DNA of 64,000 bases, taken from Nocardia pneumoniae NBRC 100136. GTDB taxonomy: Bacteria > Actinomycetota > Actinomycetes > Mycobacteriales > Mycobacteriaceae. The notes beneath the pieces are model-generated. The model searched no databases and was not told where the DNA came from. It saw only the letters and a list, made by a program, of their open reading frames with translations. The first letter of the stretch is position 1, and each line of letters starts with the position of its first letter. Positions 43,674 to 51,894 of this stretch are shown here, piece after piece. The DNA is taken from contig NZ_BAGF01000152.1 in assembly GCF_000308755.1 (NCBI RefSeq), positions 310,001-374,000 of the forward strand, written 5' to 3'. Both the position numbers and the translations under genes were made by a program.

Positions 43674-44804
43674 TCAGCGAGCGGGGAAGCGGAGGACGCG
43701 ATCCTCGCCGGGGTCGACGTTCCCGCGGCCGTCGGTGTCGGACGTGGTCAGCCACAGCGCACCGTCCGGTGCGACGGCTACCGTGCGCAAGCGGCCGTAG
43801 CGGTCGCGCAGTTCCGCGCGGGGTGTGCCCAAGCGGCCGTCTTCCAGCGGTACGGTCCACAGCCGTCGGCCGCGCAGCGCGGCGGCGTACAGCGTGTCCG
43901 CGGTGATGGCGATGCCCGACGGGGAGGCTTCCGCGGTGGTCCACGTGATCAATGGATCGGTGTAGCCGCGGTCGGCGCCGCCCGAGCCCTCGACGGCGGG
44001 CCAGCCGTAGTTGCGGCCGGGTTCGATCAGGTTGATTTCGTCGAATCGGTCTTGGCCGAACTCCGCCGCGTACAACCGGCCGGACCGGTCCCAGGCCAGT
44101 CCCTGCACGTTGCGGTGGCCCAGGGTGTAGACCGGCGAGCCGGGGTCCGGATTGCCCGGGGCGGGGCGGCCTTCGGGTGTCAGCCGGAGGATCTTGCCGT
44201 TCGGGCTCGCCGGATCCTGCGACCGGCGGGATTGCCCGGCATCGCCGGTTCCGGCGTACAGCATGCCGTCCGGCCCGAAGGCGATCCGCCCGCCGTTGTG
44301 GTAGTCGGCCGCCGCGATGCCCGCGAGCAGCACTTCGGGCTGGCCGTCGAGCCGGAACCGCACGATTCGGTTGTCCGTGTCGGCGGTGAAATACGCGTAG
44401 ACATAGCGGGTTTCGGCATAGTCCGGCGGGACGGCGAGCCCGAGTAGCCCGCCCTCGCCGCGTGCGGCGACGCCGGGCACTTGATACACCTGTTCCGGCG
44501 CGCGTCCGGGAACCAGTCGCAGTATCCGTCCGGTGTCGCGCTCGGCCACCAGCGCGGCGCCGTCGGGCAGAAACGCCAATCCCCATGGGACGTCGATATT
44601 CTCGGCCACCTGCTCGGGCGCATCCAGATCGGGCTGCCCGGTCGGGCTACTCGGCGAGGTGGTGCCGGCGGGTATCGGCGGGGCGCTTGGTCCGGTCGGG
44701 TTCTCCTCGGCGCACGCCGCCATCGCCCCGGCGATCAGTAACCCGGCGACAGCCGCGCGGAACCGCCGAACGTGAGACCGCACCTTTTCCCGGATATCCG
44801 CCAT
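43674..44804 (-). CDS. PQQ-type aldose sugar dehydrogenase lipoprotein
   Basis: The 376-residue product has a basic N-terminus and a signal peptide ending in a lipobox-like AMAAC (Cys31). The mature part is a glucose/sorbosone dehydrogenase beta-propeller: VPWGLAFLPDGAALVAERD, GEGGLLGLAVPPDY, NGGRIAFGPDGMLYAGTGD, and LGHRNVQGLAWD. These enzymes oxidise sugars outside the cell with PQQ as cofactor. The ATG overlaps the stop of the upstream dienelactone-hydrolase gene as TGATG, indicating coupling. No PQQ synthesis genes are in the window. Confidence 0.85.
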   Translation of the reverse strand: MADIREKVRSHVRRFRAAVAGLLIAGAMAACAEENPTGPSAPPIPAGTTSPSSPTGQPDLDAPEQVAENIDVPWGLAFLPDGAALVAERDTGRILRLVPGRAPEQVYQVPGVAARGEGGLLGLAVPPDYAETRYVYAYFTADTDNRIVRFRLDGQPEVLLAGIAAADYHNGGRIAFGPDGMLYAGTGDAGQSRRSQDPASPNGKILRLTPEGRPAPGNPDPGSPVYTLGHRNVQGLAWDRSGRLYAAEFGQDRFDEINLIEPGRNYGWPAVEGSGGADRGYTDPLITWTTAEASPSGIAITADTLYAAALRGRRLWTVPLEDGRLGTPRAELRDRYGRLRTVAVAPDGALWLTTSDTDGRGNVDPGEDRVLRFPAR

Positions 44805-45703
44805 CAGCCGAGATACGCGCTGTACCAGTCGAGCACGCGCCGCCAGGCTTCGGTGGCGGCCGTGGCGTTGTAGCGCGGGCCGGTGTCGTTGAAGAAGGCG
44901 TGGTCGGCGTCGGGTGCGGTGAAGACCTCGTACGGGTCGCCGGTGCGGGCCAGCGCCGCCTCCGCCGCGGGACGGGACGCGTTCACGCGGGCGTCGGCCG
45001 CCGCGTAGATCGCCAGGACCGCGGCGGTCGACGAGGAGAGATCACCATTGTCCGGGAACGGTCCGTAGAAGGGCGTCGCCGCGGCCAACTGCGGTGTGCC
45101 TGAGGTCAACAGCAACCACGTCAGGCCGCCGCCGAAGCAGAAACCAGTGGCGCCCAGCTTCTTTCCGTCGACTCGGCGCTGGAGTTCGTCGAGTCCGGCG
45201 CCAAGATCGGCCACGAACTGTTCCTGCGGGATACGGCTCAGCTCGGCGGTCGCGGCGGCCGGGTCGGTGAACGCGGCGGTGCCGCCCCGCGAGGAGAGCA
45301 GATCGACCGCGAGCGCGGAATATCTGGCACCCGCGAATCGCCCGGCCACCGAGCGAATGTGGTCGGTGAGCCCTTTGTTCTCATGGATGACCAGCACCCC
45401 GCCGCGCGGCTGCGGCGCCGCCGCCCACGCCGCTTGCAACTGCGTCTCGCCCGGCCCGGCGAACGTGATGGCGGTCGTGGGGATCGCGTTGGCCGAGCCG
45501 GGTGGCGCCGAGGGAGCCGCGGGCGAGGTAGCCGAGTCGATGACCTTGGTGTCGTCACCCGAACACGCGGCGAGCAACGCGGCCGCGGCACTGGCGCCGA
45601 CCCCGAGCAGAGCCAATCGGCGCAGCGCCTCCCGCCTGGTCAGAATGCCGTCGGCATGGTCGGCGGCGATCTCCTCCGCGATGTAGCGCTGCAACGGCGT
45701 CAT
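44804..45703 (-). CDS. Exported dienelactone hydrolase
   Basis: The 299-residue protein carries a Tat-like signal (TRREALRRLALLGVGASAAA) leading to lipobox LAAC (Cys47), then an alpha/beta-hydrolase domain of the dienelactone hydrolase family. Hallmarks are VIHENKGLTDHIRSVAGRFA, the nucleophile elbow GFCFGGG with catalytic cysteine, and the catalytic histidine in DHAFF. It should hydrolyse lactone or ester substrates at the outer membrane face. It is coupled with the sugar dehydrogenase gene that follows. I start at MTPLQ, giving a normal Tat leader. Confidence 0.85.
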   Translation of the reverse strand: MTPLQRYIAEEIAADHADGILTRREALRRLALLGVGASAAAALLAACSGDDTKVIDSATSPAAPSAPPGSANAIPTTAITFAGPGETQLQAAWAAAPQPRGGVLVIHENKGLTDHIRSVAGRFAGARYSALAVDLLSSRGGTAAFTDPAAATAELSRIPQEQFVADLGAGLDELQRRVDGKKLGATGFCFGGGLTWLLLTSGTPQLAAATPFYGPFPDNGDLSSSTAAVLAIYAAADARVNASRPAAEAALARTGDPYEVFTAPDADHAFFNDTGPRYNATAATEAWRRVLDWYSAYLG

Positions 45704-45830
45704 AGGCCCAACCATAGGCCGGATCGGCCCCGCCCGGGCGCCGTTCACCGGCTGGTCGCCCGCGATGAATCGGCCCGGCCGCACCATTCCGGCAGGTGCG
45801 CAGCGTGCTGCCTGCGGCCACCACGCGCGC

Positions 45831-46751
45831 TCAGAGCCGCGACTGCACCTGGTCGGCGATCAACTCGAGGTGATCGAGGTCGGACAGATCCAGGACCTGG
45901 AGATAGATGCGGCTGGTGCCGATCTCGGCGTAGCGGCCGATCTTGTCCACCACCTCGGCGGGCGAACCGGCCAGGCCGTTCGCCTTCAGCTCGTCCACCT
46001 CGCGTCCGATCGCCGCCGCTCGGCGCGCCACTTCGGCGTCGGTCGCGCCCACGCACACCACCAGGGCGTTGGAGTAGACCAGGTCGTCGGCCTTGCGGCC
46101 GTGTGCTTCGACGGCGGCGCGGACTCGATCGAACTGCCGCGCGCTGTCCTCCATGGAGGAGAACGGCATGTTGAACTCGCTGGCGTACTGCGCGGCCAGC
46201 CGCGGGGTGCGGGTGGCGCCTTGGCCGCCGACCAGCACCGGGATCGGGTCCTGCACCGGCTTGGGGAGGGCGGGTGAGTCGGTGAGCTGATAGTGCTTGC
46301 CGTCGTAGCTGAAGGTGTCGCCGGGTTTGGTGGCCCAGAGCCCGGTGATGATCGCCAGCTGCTCTTCCATCCGCGCGAACCTGTCGGCGGGGAACGGGAT
46401 GCCGTAGGCGGCGTGCTCTTCGGCGAACCAGCCGGTGCCGAGACCGAATTCCACTCGGCCGCTGGACATCTGGTCCACCTGGGCGACCTGGATGGCCAGC
46501 GGGCCCGGCAGCCGGAACGTGGCCGCGGTGACCAGGGTGCCGAGCCGGATCCGCTCGGTCTCCCTGGCCAGCCCGGCCAGCGTGATCCAGGCGTCGGTCG
46601 GACCGGGCAGGCCGTCGGCGTCGCCCATGCTCAGGTAGTGGTCGGAGCGGAAGAACGCGTCGAAGCCCAGGTCCTCGGTGGCCTTGGCGACGGTGAGCAG
46701 CGTGTCGTAGCTGGCGCCCTGCTGCGGCTCGGTGAAGATGCGTAGTTGCAT
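45831..46751 (-). CDS. LLM-class F420-dependent oxidoreductase
   Basis: The 306-residue protein has the luciferase-like TIM-barrel signature: RIFTEPQQGASYDTLLTVAK, FFRSDHYLSMG, RIRLGTLVTAATFRLPGPLA, and VEFGLGTGWFAEEHAAYGIP. This group uses coenzyme F420 (more rarely FMN) in mycobacteria and nocardiae. The substrate cannot be read from sequence. It stands alone on the minus strand between the hydrolase operon and a PucR-type gene. Confidence 0.85.
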   Translation of the reverse strand: MQLRIFTEPQQGASYDTLLTVAKATEDLGFDAFFRSDHYLSMGDADGLPGPTDAWITLAGLARETERIRLGTLVTAATFRLPGPLAIQVAQVDQMSSGRVEFGLGTGWFAEEHAAYGIPFPADRFARMEEQLAIITGLWATKPGDTFSYDGKHYQLTDSPALPKPVQDPIPVLVGGQGATRTPRLAAQYASEFNMPFSSMEDSARQFDRVRAAVEAHGRKADDLVYSNALVVCVGATDAEVARRAAAIGREVDELKANGLAGSPAEVVDKIGRYAEIGTSRIYLQVLDLSDLDHLELIADQVQSRL

Positions 46752-46811
46752 ATCAGACGACACTAGCCGGTGGGTTGTCGGTGGTTCCGGGCCCAGGCGG
46801 GGTTCCGGCTC

Positions 46812-47981
46812 TCATGAGATGTGTGCGGCCGATGCCGGGTGTGCGTAGCTGCGGGCGATGTATGCGGCGCGCAGCCGGTACAGCGCGTGGGGGAGGGCGG
46901 TGTCGAGGCCGGTGAGTCGGCCGATCCGCTTGAGGCGGTGGTCGACGGTATTGGGGTGCAGGTACATCGCGCGTGAGGTGCGTTGGCGGTTGAAGTCGTT
47001 GCGAATGTGCTCGCGCAGGGTCTGGAAGAGCTCGGGGTGGTCGACCAGGGGGTCGAGCAGCGCGGCCAGGCGTTCGCGCCCGGGGCCGGGACGAGTGAGC
47101 TGGTACTCGAGCGCCAAGTCGTCGAACCGGTACAGTCCGGGCGGGCTCTGCAGGCGTTGAACCATGTCCAGCAGTTCGTGCGCTTGGTCGGCGGCGTCGG
47201 GAATCCGGTCCGGGTCGGTGGCCACCGCGGCGGCCGTGATCGGTGTGTCGGTGGCCGCGGCCAGTGCGGCGACCAAGTCGTCCAGGGCGTTCTCGGTGAG
47301 GAGTGCCACCGGGACCAGGATCGTCCCGCCGATCGCGCTCAGCAGGCTCGGCACCTGCCGCCCACACTGGACGGTCAGGCAGATCCGCATGCGCTGCCGC
47401 ACGGCGTGCCCGTCCCCGCCGGGTCGAGCGGGATGCTTCTCGCCTTGTTCGCCGACCGCGATGGCCAGCACGCGGTAGCGGTCGGCGACCGGAAAACCGT
47501 GCTCCCGGTACACCTTCGCGGTGTGCTGCCCGCTGAGCAGCGCCGCGGCGACGGCGTGCGGAGCCGTCTGCTCCGCGCCGGGAGCGATGGACAGGTAGGC
47601 CAGCGACACGGTCGCCATGACCGCGTGGAGGACGTCGAAGAGTCGCCCTATGTCGTTGTGCCGCAGGAGGTGCGCGGATCCGTGCAGCTGATCGTCGAGA
47701 TACAGCCGGAAGCCCGCGTGGATGAGGTGCTGGACGGTGTCCAGCGGAATGCCGACGCAGGCCCATCGGGTTGCCGCGGTCAGGATGCGGTCCATCCGGG
47801 ACGGGTGCTCACCGCGATCGGCTGCCACCAGGTCGAGGCAGTGGGCGACGGTCGCGCGGATCTCTTCCCGCAGCAGGTTTCCTCGTGCGGCGTGCCGCTG
47901 CGGAATGATGTCGAGCAGGTGTCGCACGATGTGCTCGTCGGCGGGGACGAATCCGGCGGACGCGGTGCGCGTGGAAGACAT
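46812..47981 (-). CDS. PucR/CdaR-family regulator
   Basis: The 389-residue protein has an N-terminal ligand-like region, a GGDEF-like central part (RICLTVQCGRQVPSLLSAIG) and the C-terminal PucR helix-turn-helix: LVDHPELFQTLREHIRNDFN then ALYLHPNTVDHRLKRIGRLT-type sequence. Such regulators control purine, sugar-acid or amino-acid catabolism genes. A tiny open frame ends nine bases before its start. The divergent gluconokinase gene at 48321 is a candidate target. Confidence 0.85.
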   Translation of the reverse strand: MSSTRTASAGFVPADEHIVRHLLDIIPQRHAARGNLLREEIRATVAHCLDLVAADRGEHPSRMDRILTAATRWACVGIPLDTVQHLIHAGFRLYLDDQLHGSAHLLRHNDIGRLFDVLHAVMATVSLAYLSIAPGAEQTAPHAVAAALLSGQHTAKVYREHGFPVADRYRVLAIAVGEQGEKHPARPGGDGHAVRQRMRICLTVQCGRQVPSLLSAIGGTILVPVALLTENALDDLVAALAAATDTPITAAAVATDPDRIPDAADQAHELLDMVQRLQSPPGLYRFDDLALEYQLTRPGPGRERLAALLDPLVDHPELFQTLREHIRNDFNRQRTSRAMYLHPNTVDHRLKRIGRLTGLDTALPHALYRLRAAYIARSYAHPASAAHIS

Positions 47982-47990
47982 GGCCGCCGC

Positions 47991-48098
47991 TCAAACGGCT
48001 ACCGAGGTGGCCACGGCCCCGGTATCGAGTCCGTGGGTCGGCGCCTGCCCTGTCATCGCCAGGGCGGTATGGTGCGCCCGTTGCGTCGTTGCAAACAT
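47991..48098 (-). CDS. 35-residue open frame before the PucR gene
   Basis: The peptide MFATTQRAHHTALAMTGQAP, continuing THGLDTGAVATSVAV, starts at an ATG with GGAAG about eight bases upstream and stops nine bases before the PucR start codon. It could be a leader peptide or a tiny regulator coupled to that gene. It is not obviously membrane-bound. The evidence is positional only. Confidence 0.3.
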   Translation of the reverse strand: MFATTQRAHHTALAMTGQAPTHGLDTGAVATSVAV

Positions 48099-48195
48099 GT
48101 CGCTGCTTCCCGTCGTCGATCCGCGTTTCACTCGAATGCCTTGGCGCAGCCGGTAGTTCACACCACACGGGATTCGCGCCATCGCGAGGTCGCGG

Positions 48196-48209
48196 TCATT
48201 GAAATGTAA
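48196..48209 (+). promoter_or_regulatory. TCAA-N5-TGTAA element (variant)
   Basis: The site reads TCATTGAAATGTAAGAC. It lies 112 bases upstream of the gluconokinase start at 48321 and on its strand. Confidence 0.4.
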
Positions 48210-48320
48210 GACCCGGTGGCTTCGATCGTCACTGCACGGGTAGACGAAGTAATGGTCGGCCAGGTTGTCGCCGATGACGAAAGTCCGCGACTCGGGATAC
48301 GGACAGGACGGAGTGTTCGC

Positions 48321-48821
48321 GTGCGGGATCTACCGGTGATCGTCGTCATGGGTGTGTCGGGCTCCGGGAAGACGACCGTCGGCACCCGCCTCGCCGACGC
48401 CTTGGGCGTCGAATATCTCGAGGGCGACGAGTTCCATCCACCGGCGAACATCGCGAAGATGGCGGCGGGGACGCCACTGGATGACGCCGACCGCGCGCCG
48501 TGGCTGGACGCCCTTGCCGCCGCGATGGCCGAGCGCTCCGAGAGGGGCGCGGTGGTCACCTGTTCGGCTCTCAAACGCGCCTACCGCGACCGGTTGCGCG
48601 CGGCCGTGCCCGATGCCTTCTTCCTGCATCTGGACGTGCCGCGCGAGGAACTCGAGCGACGGATCGCCAACCGTCGCGGACACTTCCTGCCGCTGAGCCT
48701 GCTCGACTCGCAGCTCGCCACGCTGGAGCCGCTGGACGGCGACGAGAGGGGCGGCTCAGTCGACGCGACCCGCACGCCCCAGGAGTTGATCGGTGAGGTC
48801 GCGGCGGTGCTGGGTAGGTGA
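48321..48821 (+). CDS. Gluconokinase
   Basis: The 166-residue protein is a GntK-type gluconokinase: P-loop GVSGSGKTTVG, EGDEFHPPANIAKMAAGTPL with the substrate-site residues, TCSALKRAYRDRLR and the lid-region HFLPLSLLDSQLATLEP. It phosphorylates gluconate to 6-phosphogluconate in the cytosol. The GTG at 48321 has GGAG upstream and gives the usual length; a much earlier start adds 35 unrelated residues. The next genes are unrelated, so it acts alone. Confidence 0.9.
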   Translation: MRDLPVIVVMGVSGSGKTTVGTRLADALGVEYLEGDEFHPPANIAKMAAGTPLDDADRAPWLDALAAAMAERSERGAVVTCSALKRAYRDRLRAAVPDAFFLHLDVPREELERRIANRRGHFLPLSLLDSQLATLEPLDGDERGGSVDATRTPQELIGEVAAVLGR

Positions 48822-48857
48822 CCCGCGCGGAGAGTCCGGGCGGACATTTGCCAACCG

Positions 48858-49760
48858 TCAGCGGTGTGGGCGGGCCAGGTCTCGCAAGGCTGAATCCTTG
48901 TGCTCGCGGATGATGTCACCGAGCCGGAAGACCTCGCGCGGGTCCGGCAGCATGCGGCGCTTGACGAAAACGCCGATGCGGGCGATTCCGCGCACCGCGG
49001 TCGTGAAAGCCCTGGGCGGCGCGGTGAGGCGGAGCGTCGAGACGACATGATCTTCACATAGTGCGAGGGCCAGCCATCGGCCGAGCCACTGGAGGGGTCG
49101 AGGGAACCATCGGGTGGCGAACTGGTCGATCAATGCGTTCGCCAACCGTTGCCCTTCGGGTGAGTAGGCGAAATCCGGGCCGTGCTCGTAGTTTTCGAGA
49201 TAGCTCTCGGCTTCCTGCCAGGTACGGGGCACCTCGGTGATGCCCATTCCCTCCGAGACCCGGTGCCAATGCGAGTACTGGGCGCGGCGCTCCGTCTCGG
49301 TCAACCCGGGCGCTCCCGCTACCTTCCGCAGCAGCCGGTCGTAGAACAGGGCGAAGACGACCGCACTGTGCAGGAAGGTATGCGTCGGCATCGGCCAGCC
49401 GCGCGCCACCGACGAATGCCAGTTCCGCACGTGGGTCATGCTTTCGGTGGACGCGCGGCTGGTCACGCCGTCATCGATCCACGAGAACAAATGGAACATG
49501 GTCTCGTCCGCCCGCCGGATGCCGTGCTCGTAGAGCATTCCGGCGCCGTCGCGATCCACCGGCGCCGCCGCTTCCGGTGGGCCCGCGAAGCGGACGAAAC
49601 CGATCGTGTACAGCAGGTGCACCACCATCAGGCTCCGGGGCAGCAGCTGGGCGGTGGTCAGCCGCACGATGCGTTCCGCGTCGGCGTCCGGATCCAGCCG
49701 CTCGATCTCGGCGCGGATCCATTTGTAGCCATGTCGTCCAGTTGTCACGGCTGCCTCCAT
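48858..49760 (-). CDS. MpaB-family (DUF2236) protein
   Basis: The 300-residue protein matches the oxygenase MpaB/DUF2236 group: WHSSVARGWPMPTHTFLHSA, YSHWHRVSEGMGITEVPRTW, and the final LALCEDHVVSTLRL. Such heme-binding proteins are frequent in mycolic-acid bacteria, often near lipid or sterol genes. The substrate is unknown. It converges on the gluconokinase gene. The 3' part is normal length for the family. Confidence 0.8.
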   Translation of the reverse strand: MEAAVTTGRHGYKWIRAEIERLDPDADAERIVRLTTAQLLPRSLMVVHLLYTIGFVRFAGPPEAAAPVDRDGAGMLYEHGIRRADETMFHLFSWIDDGVTSRASTESMTHVRNWHSSVARGWPMPTHTFLHSAVVFALFYDRLLRKVAGAPGLTETERRAQYSHWHRVSEGMGITEVPRTWQEAESYLENYEHGPDFAYSPEGQRLANALIDQFATRWFPRPLQWLGRWLALALCEDHVVSTLRLTAPPRAFTTAVRGIARIGVFVKRRMLPDPREVFRLGDIIREHKDSALRDLARPHR

Positions 49761-49972
49761 CCAGGTATCGGGAGTCGGGTGTCGGCACGCGGGTCCGATT
49801 GCGGGGCGCGTGGCAGCGCAGCGTCCTTTAGTTAAAGCTGCACTCTAGTGAAATATTTCATTAGAGTAGAGATCTAGTCAAGGGGTGTTTGTGTTTGTGC
49901 GGATGGCGCGCGGACGCTTTCGCGCGGACGCGGCGAGATGGGAAGCGGACTCGCGCTCGAGGCGCGAGTCGG
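49761..49972. other. Spacer with AT-rich promoter
   Basis: The AT-rich patch at 49830-49880 (TTTAGTTAAAGCTGCACTCT followed by AGTGAAATATTTCATTAG) includes the dyad TGAAATATTTCA and is likely the promoter/operator of the MpaB-family gene. Confidence 0.5.
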
Positions 49973-50887
49973 TTAGAGGCCGCCGAGCTGGGACAGCGTG
50001 GCGAAAGCGAGATCGAGGCCGCGCCAGAGGGTGTCGATCTCCGCGGTCGCTGTGGGCGCCGAGGCCGGGTCCTGGAGGGCGAGACCGTTGCCGAAGATGA
50101 CGACGTTGGCGCCCGCGTCGGCGAAACGAAGCAGCGGACCGGTCGCGACGCCGGAACCGAGCAGCGAGTCCAGGCCCTCGCCGACGAAGTAGAAGCGCCA
50201 CAGTGGTCCGAGGTCGGCGCCGTAGACCGCTTTGGTCGCGCCGATGATCAGCGAGCCCTGCTGGGCTATCGCGTCGACGATGCGGAAATAGTCCGCGGCG
50301 TTGGCAGCGGTGCTGCCGACCGCCGCGACGGAGTAGGACAGGTCGACGGTCAGGTGTGCGTTGTAACCGGCCATCGCGACGCGCGCGGGGGAGAGTTCGC
50401 AGTGGCGGGCCAGGCCGAAGTAGTGCGTCCAGTGTGGTTGCGCGGGTGCGCCGGTGAATTCGGCATGCACGTTGCCCAGGAAGCGGGACAGCAACTCGAG
50501 GCTGAGCCGGTGCGCCCACTCCGGGTCGGCGAACGCCGCGGGGTCGCGCTGCAACGGCAGCACCGCGGCGTATTCGACCGCGTCGAGGCCGAGTGCGAAC
50601 ACTCCGCGCCGGTCGCGGTGGCGGACCAGGATTTCGGTGATCCGATGGTGATTGTCGATGGCCTGTTCCAGTCGGCGCAGCGACGAACCGGTCAGTGTCG
50701 TTGTGTCGGAGAGCGTGGCGACGGTCGCGGTTTCGGCGGGTGTCAACGGAGTTCCGCAGGCCGTGTCGATCGGCGCGGCGGAAGCCATGGTGCCACGGAA
50801 CACGCCGGTGCAGAGAAACACCGTCAGGAGCGTGAGGGTCGAAAAGGACCGGCGCAGACGTGGTCTGCGCGTACGGGTGTATCTCAT
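49973..50887 (-). CDS. Secreted DUF5995-family protein
   Basis: The 304-residue protein has a long basic signal peptide (about 1-38) ending near ASAAP. The mature part matches DUF5995: HHRITEILVRHRDRRGVFAL, HAEFTGAPAQPHWTHYFGLA, MAGYNAHLTVDLSYSVAAVG. No catalytic residues are known for the family. It is likely exported or cell-wall associated. It lies alone between the MpaB-family and peptidase genes. Confidence 0.7.
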   Translation of the reverse strand: MRYTRTRRPRLRRSFSTLTLLTVFLCTGVFRGTMASAAPIDTACGTPLTPAETATVATLSDTTTLTGSSLRRLEQAIDNHHRITEILVRHRDRRGVFALGLDAVEYAAVLPLQRDPAAFADPEWAHRLSLELLSRFLGNVHAEFTGAPAQPHWTHYFGLARHCELSPARVAMAGYNAHLTVDLSYSVAAVGSTAANAADYFRIVDAIAQQGSLIIGATKAVYGADLGPLWRFYFVGEGLDSLLGSGVATGPLLRFADAGANVVIFGNGLALQDPASAPTATAEIDTLWRGLDLAFATLSQLGGL

Positions 50888-51040
50888 CGTCGCTCCGGAT
50901 GTCGTGAATCGCGTAGTGGCATCGGCACGCCCGAAGCGACTGTGCTCGGCGATGTGCCGCCGCCGGAGGGGCGGCGGCACAGGGCGGGATTCGAGCCTAA
51001 CCCAGCTGATCGCCCTCCGCCGCGCGACGGTCGGCGCGGA

Positions 51041-51820
51041 TCAGGAACCGGAGGACGCGTTCGGCAGGCCGAGTTCGGCGATGTCGGAGATCAGCAGTCC
51101 CGCGCCGACCAGCAGCGAACCCACCGCGATCGCGCCGAACACGAAAACCCACAGCAGGCCGGGCAGCCGAGTGAGCCGCGCGAGTTGATCGGCATCGGAG
51201 TCGACCTCGTGATACCGGGACCGCTGCTGGCGCGAGCGGCTGCGTTGCAGCTCGACCACCGGGCGTGCCCCGGCGAACAGCAGGAACCACGCGCCCAGGT
51301 ACGCGAAACCCGCCTGCAATGTGTCGGTTCCGAACCAGGACACCGCGAAGACCAGCCCGCCGAGACCGAGCACGGTGATGCCGCCGTAGATGTTCCTGAT
51401 CTTGATCAAGAGCGCGGCCAGCAGCGCGATCGCGGTCCAGAGCATCAGCGTGATCCGGCTCGCGCCGAGCAGCGCGGCGAATCCGAGGCCCAGCAGCGGC
51501 GGCGCCGGATAACCCGCCATCGTCGTGAGGATCATGCCGAAGCCATAGGGCTTTCCACTCGACACCGTCAGGCCCGACGTGTCGGAATGCAGCCGGATGC
51601 TGTTGAGCTTCCGTCCGGTCAGCAAAGCGACCACGGCATGCCCGCCTTCGTGCGCGATGGTGACGATGTTGCGGGTGAACCGCCAGATCGGTGTGTAACC
51701 CACCAGCACGAGCGCGGCTACCGCGGCCGCCGCCACCAGCCACCACGGCGGTTGCGCTTGCGTCGTCGTCAGACGGTCGGCGATGGAGGCACCGCGCTCG
51801 ACAAATTCCGCTCTATCCAC
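51041..51820 (-). CDS. M50B-type membrane metallopeptidase
   Basis: The 259-residue protein has about six hydrophobic helices and the zinc motif TIAHEGGHAVVALLTG (HExxH variant HEGGH), as in M50B/actinobacterial peptidases. It should cleave substrates within or near the membrane. Residues GYPAPPLLGLGFAALLG form the second conserved part. The GTG start lies 74 bases downstream of the Ser/Thr kinase gene's end. Confidence 0.8.
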   Translation of the reverse strand: MDRAEFVERGASIADRLTTTQAQPPWWLVAAAAVAALVLVGYTPIWRFTRNIVTIAHEGGHAVVALLTGRKLNSIRLHSDTSGLTVSSGKPYGFGMILTTMAGYPAPPLLGLGFAALLGASRITLMLWTAIALLAALLIKIRNIYGGITVLGLGGLVFAVSWFGTDTLQAGFAYLGAWFLLFAGARPVVELQRSRSRQQRSRYHEVDSDADQLARLTRLPGLLWVFVFGAIAVGSLLVGAGLLISDIAELGLPNASSGS

Positions 51821-51894
51821 CGCCGCACCTTAACCGCCCCGCCCACGCCCGCGCTCGGGCAAGCGTTCCCGGCCGCACCACCGGCTCCGACCCC

